Shown piece after piece: positions 24,402 to 33,012 of a stretch of 50,569 bases of DNA. Numbering within the stretch: the stretch's first letter is position 1; the number at the start of each line of letters is the position of its first letter. The notes below the pieces were generated by a model that was given only the letters and a program-made list of their open reading frames with translations, ran no database searches and had not been told where the DNA came from. The stretch comes from Candidatus Acidiferrales bacterium (GTDB lineage: Bacteria; Acidobacteriota; Terriglobia; Acidiferrales; UBA7541), in contig JASHSV010000278.1 of assembly GCA_030038535.1 (NCBI GenBank), positions 1-50,569 of the forward strand, read 5' to 3'. The position numbers were made by a program, and so were the translations under genes.

Positions 24402-26645
24402 TCAGTGAGTGCCGCCCGTAGGCGTCGTGGATTGTGTCGCTGATGGCGGCGCCTTGATCAGAAGCACAGTGCGCGGGAACGCAAAGCTGCCCGCCGCGTC
24501 GTCCACCACGTTGATCTGACAGGTATAAAGACCCGGCGGAAAATTATCGAGTGGCAGCTCGATCTGGAAAACCACGGCTTTGCGCTGCGGATCGGTCAGT
24601 TCGGTAGCCTCGAGCGGCTTCGTCTCGTAGAGCTTCTTGTTGCCCTGCAAAAATTCCAGGCTGGTCAGGACGTGCATTTCCGGAGCGCCAGACGCTTTCG
24701 GAGCCGGCGCACCCGGAGCTGGGCCAGCCGCCTCGGCCGGCGCCGCAGCGGGAACGGTCTCTTTGCGCTTTGCGGGTTCATAAATCTCATACTGTAAAAA
24801 GAGATGCTGGTCGGTGCGGAAGACGTGCATCACGTTTTGCACCAGTTCCATGCCGTCGCGCTGCAGCGGATTGGGCCCTTCCTTTTTCCCAGCGGCGGGG
24901 ATGCGCTGGCTGCCCAGCACTATCGAGCTCATCTTCAGCGGCGCCTTGCTCAAATCCGGCACGCTCAGATCCGTCTCAAATGTGCCCAGCCTGCCGCTCT
25001 GATTCTCCCGCACCACAAATTTCATGTGGTAGGTCCCGTGGGGCAGGATGAAACCCGTATTGTATTGCACGTTTTTGCGGCGCACCTGCTGCGACGCGTC
25101 GAGGTTCAGCTTCACCGTGTCGCGGACGCTTCCGAACGGGGCGCCCGAGCTGTCGCGCACCAGGCCGATGACGTCCACCGAGGCCTTTTCTTTGTCCTGG
25201 TCCTGCGTGAAGGGAATTTGAGAGCCGGGAATCACCAGCGATACGGGAATGTAGTACCGCACTGCGTCCTGCCGGAAAAACGCCGCGCCGATGTAGAACG
25301 ATACGTCCGTTTCGGGAAGGTCGGAGGCCAGTTCGTCCGCCATCTGCTTGTCGCGGTCCTCCTGACGGAAATGCAGGAAGTCGCGCGGGGCGTAATAGCC
25401 CTGGCGGAACTCGATTTTCACGTCGGGCCGCTTCACCTTCACCAGCAGGCGCCGGTATTTTCCGTCCTGTGCCGTGTTTGTGCTGTAGAAGCCGAGTATG
25501 TAATACGCGGACGTGTCTTTCTGCACGCGCTGGAACACGAGGCCGAAATCGTTGGAATCGAGGAACGCCTTGCCGCCCGTGTCCGCGGCGAGCGTGGAGA
25601 GTGTTTCCTGCGAGGACGCGTTGGATTCGAACTGGTTGATCGTCGCTGCGCCGTTGTATGCAGAAACGCCGTGGATACTGGCATTTTGCGCCTCGCCGCC
25701 CGGAGGCATGGCCAACAGCCCGCGGATGTCCACGGGATAGATCGAGCAGTTCGTCTTCGTGGCCATGGCGGTCGCGTCGCGCAGCGCCGCCTGGTTCTCG
25801 ATCCCGGAGCGGCTGATTCCATTGCTGAAGTAAATGATGGATTTCTTCTGCTGGATTCCACCGAGCGTCTGCATCAGCGATTCAAGCGCTTCCAGCTTGC
25901 GGTCCGTGTTGAACACGTTGTAGTCCGTGTCGTCCGGTGTAAACGCACCCCCGGTCTCCGGGTTGCCCTCGGCGCTTCCTGTGTCCCCGGCGTCGAATCC
26001 CTGACCCTGGCCCGAGATGTACGCGTCCAGCACGTTCAGGATGTGGTCGCGGTTCGCCGTCAGGTCGAGATCGAGATGCATGGAAGAGGCCAGTGAAACG
26101 AGCGCCACTAGGTCCGCCGGAGCCATTTGTTTTTGCACAAAGTTCTTGGCCGTGGTCACCGAGCGATCGATTTGCTCCGGATCCATGGTCGTGAAATCGA
26201 AAAACATTACGATGATGCGCCGATTGCGCATCTCCTCGGTGGATTGCGGATCAGGTGGCGGCGGAGGCGGTGACGGCGGCCCTCCCGCGACGCCCGTCAC
26301 GCCCGGCGTGTTCTGGGCCTCCAGCGCAACCGCGTCCGTATCTTCCAATCCGAAATCAGCGATGGTCTGTTGCTTCCCGTCCTCGAACACCTGAAAATCG
26401 TTCTGGGTCATTCCCCGCACGAAGTTTCCCTGCTTGTCGCGCACCACCACGTTCACCAGGACGAGGTTTGTATTCACCTTGAAGCGGAAACCGCTTCGCC
26501 GGGATGTGGATTGCCGCTGCTGCGAAGCATCCTGCGGAGGCGGCGGGGGCCCATTCTGCGAACGCAGGGCGGGAGGCCCGGACATTTCGAGCAGGAAGGC
26601 AAGAGCGAGGAGCGTGGCGCCGAGTTTTCGCGAAGAGCGCGGCAT
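24402..26645 (-). CDS. VWFA-related acidobacterial secreted protein (copy 3)
   Basis: A 747-residue exported protein. After a signal peptide and a Pro/Gln-rich stretch, the family lead-in appears (FKVNTNLVLVNVVVRDKQGN, GMTQNDFQVFEDGKQQ), then a long VWA domain with a degenerate metal site (IVMFFDFTTM) and later IIYFSNGISR. The C-terminal ~330 residues are beta-rich, with an Ala/Pro linker (AAAPAEAAGPAPGAPAPKAS) and a final Ig-like domain (LPLDNFPPGLYTCQINVVDD). It is the last gene of a three-gene operon; the TonB-type receptor ends 9 bp before its start. GAGGGGG precedes the ATG. It may be a surface partner of that receptor. Confidence 0.88.
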   Translation of the reverse strand: MPRSSRKLGATLLALAFLLEMSGPPALRSQNGPPPPPQDASQQRQSTSRRSGFRFKVNTNLVLVNVVVRDKQGNFVRGMTQNDFQVFEDGKQQTIADFGLEDTDAVALEAQNTPGVTGVAGGPPSPPPPPPDPQSTEEMRNRRIIVMFFDFTTMDPEQIDRSVTTAKNFVQKQMAPADLVALVSLASSMHLDLDLTANRDHILNVLDAYISGQGQGFDAGDTGSAEGNPETGGAFTPDDTDYNVFNTDRKLEALESLMQTLGGIQQKKSIIYFSNGISRSGIENQAALRDATAMATKTNCSIYPVDIRGLLAMPPGGEAQNASIHGVSAYNGAATINQFESNASSQETLSTLAADTGGKAFLDSNDFGLVFQRVQKDTSAYYILGFYSTNTAQDGKYRRLLVKVKRPDVKIEFRQGYYAPRDFLHFRQEDRDKQMADELASDLPETDVSFYIGAAFFRQDAVRYYIPVSLVIPGSQIPFTQDQDKEKASVDVIGLVRDSSGAPFGSVRDTVKLNLDASQQVRRKNVQYNTGFILPHGTYHMKFVVRENQSGRLGTFETDLSVPDLSKAPLKMSSIVLGSQRIPAAGKKEGPNPLQRDGMELVQNVMHVFRTDQHLFLQYEIYEPAKRKETVPAAAPAEAAGPAPGAPAPKASGAPEMHVLTSLEFLQGNKKLYETKPLEATELTDPQRKAVVFQIELPLDNFPPGLYTCQINVVDDAAGSFAFPRTVLLIKAPPSATQSTTPTGGTH

Positions 26646-26654
26646 GTAACCCCC

Positions 26655-29600
26655 TCAAAACCGGAATCGCGTGAGAAACGTCACGCGGCGCATGGTGCCC
26701 ACGCTGATCACCTGGCCGTACGTGGGCGAGTTCAGGTTCGTATCCACCCCCGCATAATTCACGTGATTGAACACGTTGTTGGCCGTGGCGCGGAACTCCA
26801 GCGTGCGCTGCTCGCGGAACTGGATCGTTTTGCTCACCGCCATGTTGAACGTGATCTGGCCCGGACCCGGAATGATGTTGCGGCCCGCGTCGCCATAGGT
26901 CGGCGTGGAAGTGTAGCAATTCGAGCCGGGCAGATCCTGGTCGCAGAAAGCGGCCGTGTTAAACCATTCGTGGATGCTGGGATTGCCAACCGTTATGGGC
27001 TGTCCGAGAACCAGGTCGGGACGCAGCGTTCCGCTGGTGCCGCTATTCACTTCCGAAACTGCACCGATAATCCGCGGACTCAGCGGGGTGCCCGTGGCGA
27101 TGGTCCAACTGCCGTTCCAGAGCCACCCCCCGAGAATGTGTGCGCCCGGCCCGGTCTGTAGATACTTCTTTCCGTTCCCGAACGGCAGCTCGTAAATCCA
27201 CGTGCCGGTGAAATTATGCCGCTGGTCGAAGCTGGAAAGGCCGCGCTCGGCGGCGATGTCGGCGGCGTTCTGCGCCACCACCACGGCCGCGCCCCCAATC
27301 GAGGAAGCGTCGTCGATGGATTTCGAATATATGTACACGCCGCTCACTGCGATTCCGCCCTGCAAACGCTTCCGGACACGGACGGACAGCCCGTTGTAGT
27401 TGGAGTTCCCTTCCGAGGTTTCATACAGGAACGGCTGCACCGCGGCATTGACCACTCCGGAGGCCGTGCGGTTGGGCGCCTCGACAAGGTCGAGATGCGT
27501 GCCCTTCGAACCGTTATATCCGATGTTCATGATCACGTTATGGCCCAGGTCCGTCTGCGTGTCCAGATTCCAGAGCTGGATATAACCCAGCCGGTAGTTG
27601 GGATTCACTGCGTAATTGTTGGTGACGCTGGGCGGAGTGCAGGAGCTGAATCCATCTGTGAGCGTCATTCCCGGACAGGCCGCGACCGTGTTCGTCGCGG
27701 TGACGGCAAACGGCGGCTGAAAGGCCAGGTTTTGAATGATGAGACTGTACTGCGCCAGATTGTAATTCCATCCATAACCCGAGCGCACAACCAACCGTTT
27801 GAACGGCTTCCAGGCCAGTCCGATTCGCGGAGCCCAGTTATTGCGATCCGGCTCGATCAGCGAGCTCGGGTATGTAATCCCTGTATAAGTGCCCACGGCC
27901 CCGGGAAGCACGGGAGCCGCGAGCACACTTTCGGGAAGGTCGAGCAGCACGTCGAGATTCACAATCCGGTTGTTGGCCTCCGTAAAGGGGCCCTGGTATT
28001 CATAGCGCACGCCGGCATTCACAGTGAAATTCGAGAAAATCTTCCATTCATCCTGCGCAAACACGTCGTAAGAATTGGAAGCGAAGCTGTAAGCGGTCGT
28101 TCCGGACTGGATGGAGGTGGACTGCGGCAATCCCAGCAGGAAGTCGGCGAAATCAAAGCCCGAGCCGGGAACCGCCGGATTGGCCGTGGCAAATCCAGTG
28201 AATGTAAACGTACCGCGCCCGTTCTGGTCTGAGCGCAAACTTTCCAGGATTCGCCGGTAATCCCCGCCAAACCGGAAGGTGTGCTTTTTGTGGCTCCAGC
28301 CTAGCGTTTCGGACAACGTGTAGGTTTGGTTCAACAAGCGCTCCACGGATGGATTAGAAAGGCTCTGCAGGTCGGAGAAGCTCAGGTTCGGCAATCCCCA
28401 GTCAAACGGGTTCGTGGAAACCCCCGTGATGCCCGCGTCCCCTTCGATGTTCGTGATAAACGCGTAGAGGTTGGAAATGGATGTGTGCAGGTGGTTGTAA
28501 TTGAATCGCAGCAAGCTGAACAGCTTTCCCTTGTTGTAGGAATAGCCGGCCCCCGCGTTGAGCCCCTGCGTTCCATTCGTTCCATTCAGTGACGGGAACG
28601 CGCCAATCGTCTGATTGTTCGTGCGGCTGTAATTCAGGACGAAATTGATGTTCTGTCCCTGTCGCCGCCTCCCTCCGCCACCGCCTCCTCCGCGCCCTCC
28701 CGATGGAGGCAGAAAGCCTGCGCCGAAATTGTGAATCAGTCGCACGTTGATGGAGTCCGTATCGCTCATCCCGGAAGTCACATAATGAAAATTCAGCGGC
28801 GAGCCGGGAATATCAACATTGGGCAAGGGGATGTACGGAAGCAAGACCGCCGTGGCCGCTGCTGCCGCAGCGGAAATGCACGATGCGGGAATCGTATTTC
28901 CTGGAAATTGTGCTCCCGGCATCACCGTACAACTCGCGGGCACCTGCGCAGGTGCGAAGATCTCCACCGGCTCCCCTTTCGACGTGACACCGGCGAAGTC
29001 ACCATTGCGCTCCGCCATCGTCGGCACGGTCGAAAACTGGTCGTAAGGGTTGGACGCCCGCGTCCCGTTGTAGTTCACGAAATAAAACGTTTTTGTGCCA
29101 CCGTGGTAGATTTTCGGAATGTTCAGCGGCCCGCCTACCAACGCGCCGAAATGCGCCTGGTTGTAAGAAGCCTTCTCGACCGGCGAGCCGTTGACCGAGA
29201 ACGGCGCGGCGTCGGTACCCGCATTGTCGTCGGTGAAATACAGCGCGCCGTGCGGCTGGTTGACGTTGAACCCACGCGCGCCCACCGCCCGGCCGATGAT
29301 TCCGCCGCCACCGCCCGGCCCCCCGAATCCTCCGCCGCCAAACTGCCCACCGCCGAACCCTCCTCCAGGACCTCCGGCGCCGAAACTCTGCCGGAACTCG
29401 TCGATGCGCTGCTGGATTTGGGCCTCGGATCCGCCGCCGAAGTTTTGCGACTGGCCTATAGCGCCCGTGCTCACCACAGATTCGGTGGCCGTATCCGCGC
29501 CCGCTCCGGCAAACGGCAGGGCGCTCATATCCGCGCTATTCGCTCCGAATCCGTTGCCTGTCAGATCGCCCGATTGGTTCGCGTTCTGGGCGTTCAGATC

Positions 29601-30167
29601 GGAGAGATCGGTTGCCGCGCCCAGGTTCTGGAATCCACGGCGCGTCCCGGAGTTCGCAGCGCCTCCGCCCGCGCCCGCGGCTGCGCGCGCGGCCTGCTGT
29701 TCCTGTTGCAACTCCAGGACGCGGGAGGCCAGAGAAAGTTCCAGGTCCACGTTTGCCGTCTGATTCTGGGGATTCAGAAGCACTTCCTTTGTCTGTGGAG
29801 CGAAGGCCAGGAACTCCGCTCGCACCACGTAGCGCCCGCGGTCTGAAGGAGAAAACGAGAAGGTCCCGTCCATGCCGGTTGTCGTAGTCAGCTTTTTGCC
29901 TGTGAGCGTGTTGGCGGCCGTGACCGTCACGCCCGGCAGCGCGGATTTACCCGTGTGCACGACTCCCGTGATCGAATACGCGACAGGCCCTGCTGCCGCA
30001 GACGTTTGGGGGGCCTGATTGGAGGAGGTGCTGCCGGACGGTTGTGCCGGCGTCTGCTGAGGCGCCTGTGGCGGAGCCGGCGCGGAATTTTCCTGTGCCT
30101 GCGCGGCCGTCGCCAGTGCCAGCCCAATCCAGGCGGCTGCGGCGCGGGCGCGGGCACTCGATCGCAC
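26655..30167 (-). CDS. TonB-type outer-membrane protein with carboxypeptidase-regulatory domain (Oar-like)
   Basis: A 1170-residue outer-membrane beta-barrel protein. Order: signal peptide (WIGLALATAAQAQ), Pro/Gln-rich linker, a carboxypeptidase-regulatory-like Ig fold (ITGVVHTGKSALPGVTVTAA ... GRYVVRAEF), a Gly-rich low-complexity region (around residues 265-295), a plug-like part (NQAHFGALVGGPLNIPKIYH, TFYFVNYNG), and a long barrel rich in aromatic strands (WKIFSNFTVNAGVRYEYQGP) ending ...TRFRF, a typical barrel-terminal Phe. I do not see a clear TonB box. Such Oar-like proteins are expanded in Acidobacteriota and probably take up large substrates or display them. It starts with a GTG that overlaps the stop of the DUF5666 gene, with AAGGT upstream. 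Confidence 0.9.
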   Translation of the reverse strand: MRSSARARAAAAWIGLALATAAQAQENSAPAPPQAPQQTPAQPSGSTSSNQAPQTSAAAGPVAYSITGVVHTGKSALPGVTVTAANTLTGKKLTTTTGMDGTFSFSPSDRGRYVVRAEFLAFAPQTKEVLLNPQNQTANVDLELSLASRVLELQQEQQAARAAAGAGGGAANSGTRRGFQNLGAATDLSDLNAQNANQSGDLTGNGFGANSADMSALPFAGAGADTATESVVSTGAIGQSQNFGGGSEAQIQQRIDEFRQSFGAGGPGGGFGGGQFGGGGFGGPGGGGGIIGRAVGARGFNVNQPHGALYFTDDNAGTDAAPFSVNGSPVEKASYNQAHFGALVGGPLNIPKIYHGGTKTFYFVNYNGTRASNPYDQFSTVPTMAERNGDFAGVTSKGEPVEIFAPAQVPASCTVMPGAQFPGNTIPASCISAAAAAATAVLLPYIPLPNVDIPGSPLNFHYVTSGMSDTDSINVRLIHNFGAGFLPPSGGRGGGGGGGRRRQGQNINFVLNYSRTNNQTIGAFPSLNGTNGTQGLNAGAGYSYNKGKLFSLLRFNYNHLHTSISNLYAFITNIEGDAGITGVSTNPFDWGLPNLSFSDLQSLSNPSVERLLNQTYTLSETLGWSHKKHTFRFGGDYRRILESLRSDQNGRGTFTFTGFATANPAVPGSGFDFADFLLGLPQSTSIQSGTTAYSFASNSYDVFAQDEWKIFSNFTVNAGVRYEYQGPFTEANNRIVNLDVLLDLPESVLAAPVLPGAVGTYTGITYPSSLIEPDRNNWAPRIGLAWKPFKRLVVRSGYGWNYNLAQYSLIIQNLAFQPPFAVTATNTVAACPGMTLTDGFSSCTPPSVTNNYAVNPNYRLGYIQLWNLDTQTDLGHNVIMNIGYNGSKGTHLDLVEAPNRTASGVVNAAVQPFLYETSEGNSNYNGLSVRVRKRLQGGIAVSGVYIYSKSIDDASSIGGAAVVVAQNAADIAAERGLSSFDQRHNFTGTWIYELPFGNGKKYLQTGPGAHILGGWLWNGSWTIATGTPLSPRIIGAVSEVNSGTSGTLRPDLVLGQPITVGNPSIHEWFNTAAFCDQDLPGSNCYTSTPTYGDAGRNIIPGPGQITFNMAVSKTIQFREQRTLEFRATANNVFNHVNYAGVDTNLNSPTYGQVISVGTMRRVTFLTRFRF
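29290..29400 (-). repeat. Gly-rich coding low-complexity tract
   Basis: GGN-codon runs encode a glycine-rich segment of the receptor (GGPGGGFGGGQFGGGGFGGP). A second, shorter Gly/Arg run (PPSGGRGGGGGGGRRRQGQ) occurs near 28690. They are probably flexible extracellular or periplasmic linkers. Confidence 0.65.
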
Positions 30168-30943
30168 TAGAACGGACCTTGCGGCTTCGGATCCGGCTCC
30201 GGCTTCTGCGGTGGAGTTCCTGCGGGCGGCCCCCCTCCGGAGCTGTTGTACTGCTTCATTCGTTCGAGCTGGGCAGGATCGATCAGGTTCACCGCCTTCG
30301 GAACAAAGGCACCGTCTTTCGACTCGCCGCGCACGGCAACTGCGTCGCCCGCGTGAATGTCGGCCAGCGTGATGCTCTCGCGGTGCTTTTGCAGGGAGGT
30401 GTTTTCGTCAACCTCGATAGTCTGCGTGGTTCCGTCGAGGCGGAGAATCGTGATTTTGGTTCCCTCCACAGCTTTTACCGTCCCTATCACGCCATTTCCG
30501 GCCATTCCCGGGCCCCCGCCCTGACCAGGGCCCTGTCCCGGACCGTCTCGCTGGCCGCCGGGGGGCGGGCCGGTGCGCACGGAAACGAACTCCGCATCCC
30601 AACTGTTGTCGCCAGTCTTGTTTCCCCGCACGAAGACGGTACTGCCGGCCTTGAAATCTTCCAGCTTCGCGGGTTGCTGGTCGATGCGGAACTGCGTCTT
30701 GGAACTGATCGCGACGGTCACGGTGCTCCCGTCTTCCCGCGCGATCTTCATTTCGGTTGCCGAGATGCTCTCAATGCGGCCGAAGACGCCATTGCCGCGG
30801 AACTGCCGGTGCTGCTGCCCTCCGCCCCCCGGAGGGCCCTGATCCTGGGCCGGCGGAGTGCCTTGGGCGCCGGCTGGCAGCAGAGCGCCGAGCAAAATCC
30901 CGGCGGCAGCAAGCACGGTTCGAGCGATCCTACGGTGCATCAT
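30167..30943 (-). CDS. exported DUF5666-domain protein
   Basis: A 258-residue exported protein. The signal peptide (MMHRRIARTVLAAAGILLGALLPAGAQG) is followed by two similar OB-like beta domains. The first is GNGVFGRIESISATEMKIAR through KAGSTVFVRGNKT, the second GNGVIGTVKAVEGTKITILR through HAGDAVAVRGESK, separated by a Gly/Pro/Gln linker. This repeat fits DUF5666. The C terminus is Pro-rich. The function is unknown; it is the first gene of the operon with the TonB-type receptor and VWFA copy 3, so it may be a periplasmic or surface partner. GGGAACGA lies before the ATG. Confidence 0.82.
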   Translation of the reverse strand: MMHRRIARTVLAAAGILLGALLPAGAQGTPPAQDQGPPGGGGQQHRQFRGNGVFGRIESISATEMKIAREDGSTVTVAISSKTQFRIDQQPAKLEDFKAGSTVFVRGNKTGDNSWDAEFVSVRTGPPPGGQRDGPGQGPGQGGGPGMAGNGVIGTVKAVEGTKITILRLDGTTQTIEVDENTSLQKHRESITLADIHAGDAVAVRGESKDGAFVPKAVNLIDPAQLERMKQYNSSGGGPPAGTPPQKPEPDPKPQGPF

Positions 30944-31178
30944 ATTCGTTCCCCTTTGCGCGCCACTCTCGCCCCAATTTGGATGCGGAGGCGCGCAGGC
31001 GGGTCAGTCTGGAAATTACTATCCAATGCTACCACTGAGGGCCGGTAGAGGCGTGCGCGCCTTCATTCCATATTCCGTTTTGATGGAGGGGAGGTTCCCG
31101 AGATTGCGGCGCTGCCCGCCTTGCCTGCAGAGGCTCGCCGCCGTATTCTGATGCTGGAACCGCAGCAGGAGTGTGCGT

Positions 31179-32117
31179 GTGAGTGCCACGGCTGAAAAAC
31201 GAGCGGTGACGGCGAGCAAGCCGGCATTTGTCAGTCGCATGGTCGAGGTTGCCTCCGCCACGGCAGACCCGGTGCGCGCCTCCGAGGGACTGGCGCGAGA
31301 GCTCGAAAGCGGCAACATTTTGTTTTTCCCTCGCATGCCCTTCGCGCTGAGCGAGGACGACAGAGCGTTTCTTCTCGCTCGGAAGCAGACCGACGCCGGC
31401 TATCACAAGAATATTGCCTACCGGCCGGCCGAGGACCGCCTGACCGGAGCCGGCAAAATGCCTGCTCGGGACGCGGCAAAACTGAAGTCCATCCTCAAAG
31501 CCTATTCCGATTGGGCAGCGCAATTTCTCAACGAGCGGATCCCCGAATACGCCGGACGTTGGGTCCGCGATTTTGCGAGTTACCGGCCAATCGAGGAGAA
31601 AGGACGCAAGGCCCGTCTGACCGCGCGCAACGACCTCGCCCATGTGGACGCGTTTCCCACTCGTCCCACTCATGGCGACCGCATCCTGCGCGTTTTCGTC
31701 AACATCAATCCCACCAAGGGCCGTGTCTGGGTGACCTCGGAAACTTTTGAGGGCCTTGCCGAACGGTTTGCCCGCGAAGTAGGCATTCCCGGCACGGGCG
31801 CCCACATGTTCGGAAAAATGGCCAGAGCGCTCGGCATTCGCCAGTGGTCGCGCTCGCCCTACGACGCCTTCATGCTGCGCTTTCACGACTTCCTCAAGGA
31901 AAATAGCGAGTTCCAGCGCGATTGCGTCAAACGACAGTGGGACTTTCCTCCGGGTTCCTGCTGGATTTGCTATACCGACATGGTGAGCCACGCCGTTCTC
32001 TCCGGCCAATTTGCGCTGGAGCAAACCTTTCTGATTTCCCGCCATGCGATGACCCTGCCGGAGAAATCGCCGATCCGTATTCTTGAACGTATCTGCGGAC
32101 ATCCACTCTCGAATTGA
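31179..32117 (+). CDS. kdoO: Kdo hydroxylase (Fe(II)/2OG dioxygenase)
   Basis: A 312-residue protein matching the Kdo hydroxylase family, which converts the outer Kdo sugar of lipid A-linked LPS core to Ko. The diagnostic block is RNDLAHVDAFPTRPTHGDRI followed by LRVFVNINP, holding the HxD iron ligands; a distal His is likely in MVSHAVLSGQFALEQT. An early ILFFPRMPFALSEDD segment also fits. This implies an LPS-bearing outer membrane. Two in-frame GTGs occur; the one at 31179 has AGGAG seven bases upstream, whereas 31173 is too close to it. The TauE/SafE permease follows 37 bp downstream. No other LPS gene is in the window. Confidence 0.88.
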   Translation: MSATAEKRAVTASKPAFVSRMVEVASATADPVRASEGLARELESGNILFFPRMPFALSEDDRAFLLARKQTDAGYHKNIAYRPAEDRLTGAGKMPARDAAKLKSILKAYSDWAAQFLNERIPEYAGRWVRDFASYRPIEEKGRKARLTARNDLAHVDAFPTRPTHGDRILRVFVNINPTKGRVWVTSETFEGLAERFAREVGIPGTGAHMFGKMARALGIRQWSRSPYDAFMLRFHDFLKENSEFQRDCVKRQWDFPPGSCWICYTDMVSHAVLSGQFALEQTFLISRHAMTLPEKSPIRILERICGHPLSN

Positions 32118-32154
32118 ACACCAGCCGCCTGCCGGGTCGTTTCGTGATACACGT

Positions 32155-32925
32155 ATGGCGTTGAATCTCCCTTCCGCAATTTTCCTGTTCGCAACCGGAA
32201 TCCTGGGCGGCGCGATGAACGCCGTGGCCGGAGGAGGCACCTTCTTCGTTTTTCCCGCACTTCTGTTTACGGGCATGCCGCCCGTTCCGGCCAATGCCAC
32301 CAACACGGTGGCTTTGTGGCCGGGCCTCGCGGCCAGCGTGCGCGCGTTCTGGCCCCGGCTCAAGGTTGAGCGACGATTGCTCATTCCACTCGTGGCCATC
32401 AGCCTCGCCGGTGGCGTGGGGGGCGCCATCCTGCTGATTCGCACGCCTGCGGATATCTTCATGCGCCTGGTGCCTTGGCTGATGCTCGCCGCCACCGTGC
32501 TGTTTGCCTTCGGGGGACGAATGGGCCGCGGTGCCGCGGCGGGAAGTGGCCTGGAGATCGCCCCGGGCAAAATCGCCGTCGCCACTCTGTTTGAACTGGT
32601 GGTCTCCATTTACGGCGGCTACTTCGGCGGAGGAATCGGCATCCTGATCCTCGCCATGCTCGGCGCGCTGGGAATGAGCGACATTCACGAAATGAACGCG
32701 CTGAAAATTGTTCTGACCACGCTCATCAACGGCATTGCGGTGGTGACCTTCGTTGCCGCGGGCGCCGTGTACTGGCCGCAGGCGCTCGTGATTGTGGCCG
32801 GCGCGGTGCTGGGCGGCTACTTCGCGGCCCGCTATTCGCAGAAATTGCCGGAAGCCTGGATTCGCGGCTTCGTTCTGCTGGTGGGCGCTGGCATGACCGC
32901 GTATTTCTTCCTGCGCCCGCGCTGA
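32155..32925 (+). CDS. TauE/SafE family membrane permease
   Basis: A 256-residue integral membrane protein with about eight hydrophobic segments arranged as two repeats. The first repeat has GGAMNAVAGGGTFFVFPALL, the second LVVSIYGGYFGGGIGILILA, both typical of the TauE/SafE (DUF81) sulfite/organosulfonate exporter family. The transported compound cannot be read from sequence. The frame is open to 32083, but the ATG at 32155 begins the first membrane segment and lies after the kdoO stop. No good ribosome site is seen. It probably shares the kdoO transcript. Confidence 0.88.
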   Translation: MALNLPSAIFLFATGILGGAMNAVAGGGTFFVFPALLFTGMPPVPANATNTVALWPGLAASVRAFWPRLKVERRLLIPLVAISLAGGVGGAILLIRTPADIFMRLVPWLMLAATVLFAFGGRMGRGAAAGSGLEIAPGKIAVATLFELVVSIYGGYFGGGIGILILAMLGALGMSDIHEMNALKIVLTTLINGIAVVTFVAAGAVYWPQALVIVAGAVLGGYFAARYSQKLPEAWIRGFVLLVGAGMTAYFFLRPR

Positions 32926-33012
32926 CCGCAGCTTCTTCCCGTCCTCCTATACATTTAATTCTGCGAGCGATATATTACGGCCTGGTACCGGGGCCCCTCG
33001 GAGACCCCTTCC

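Noticed and set aside
24804-26096. 430-codon plus-strand reading frame antisense to VWFA copy 3
   Set aside because: The translation is His/Arg/Val-rich without recognisable motifs, while the opposite strand encodes a clear secreted VWA protein.
31029-32609. 526-codon minus-strand reading frame over kdoO and the permease gene
   Set aside because: It is a shadow: kdoO and the TauE/SafE permease on the plus strand both carry family motifs.
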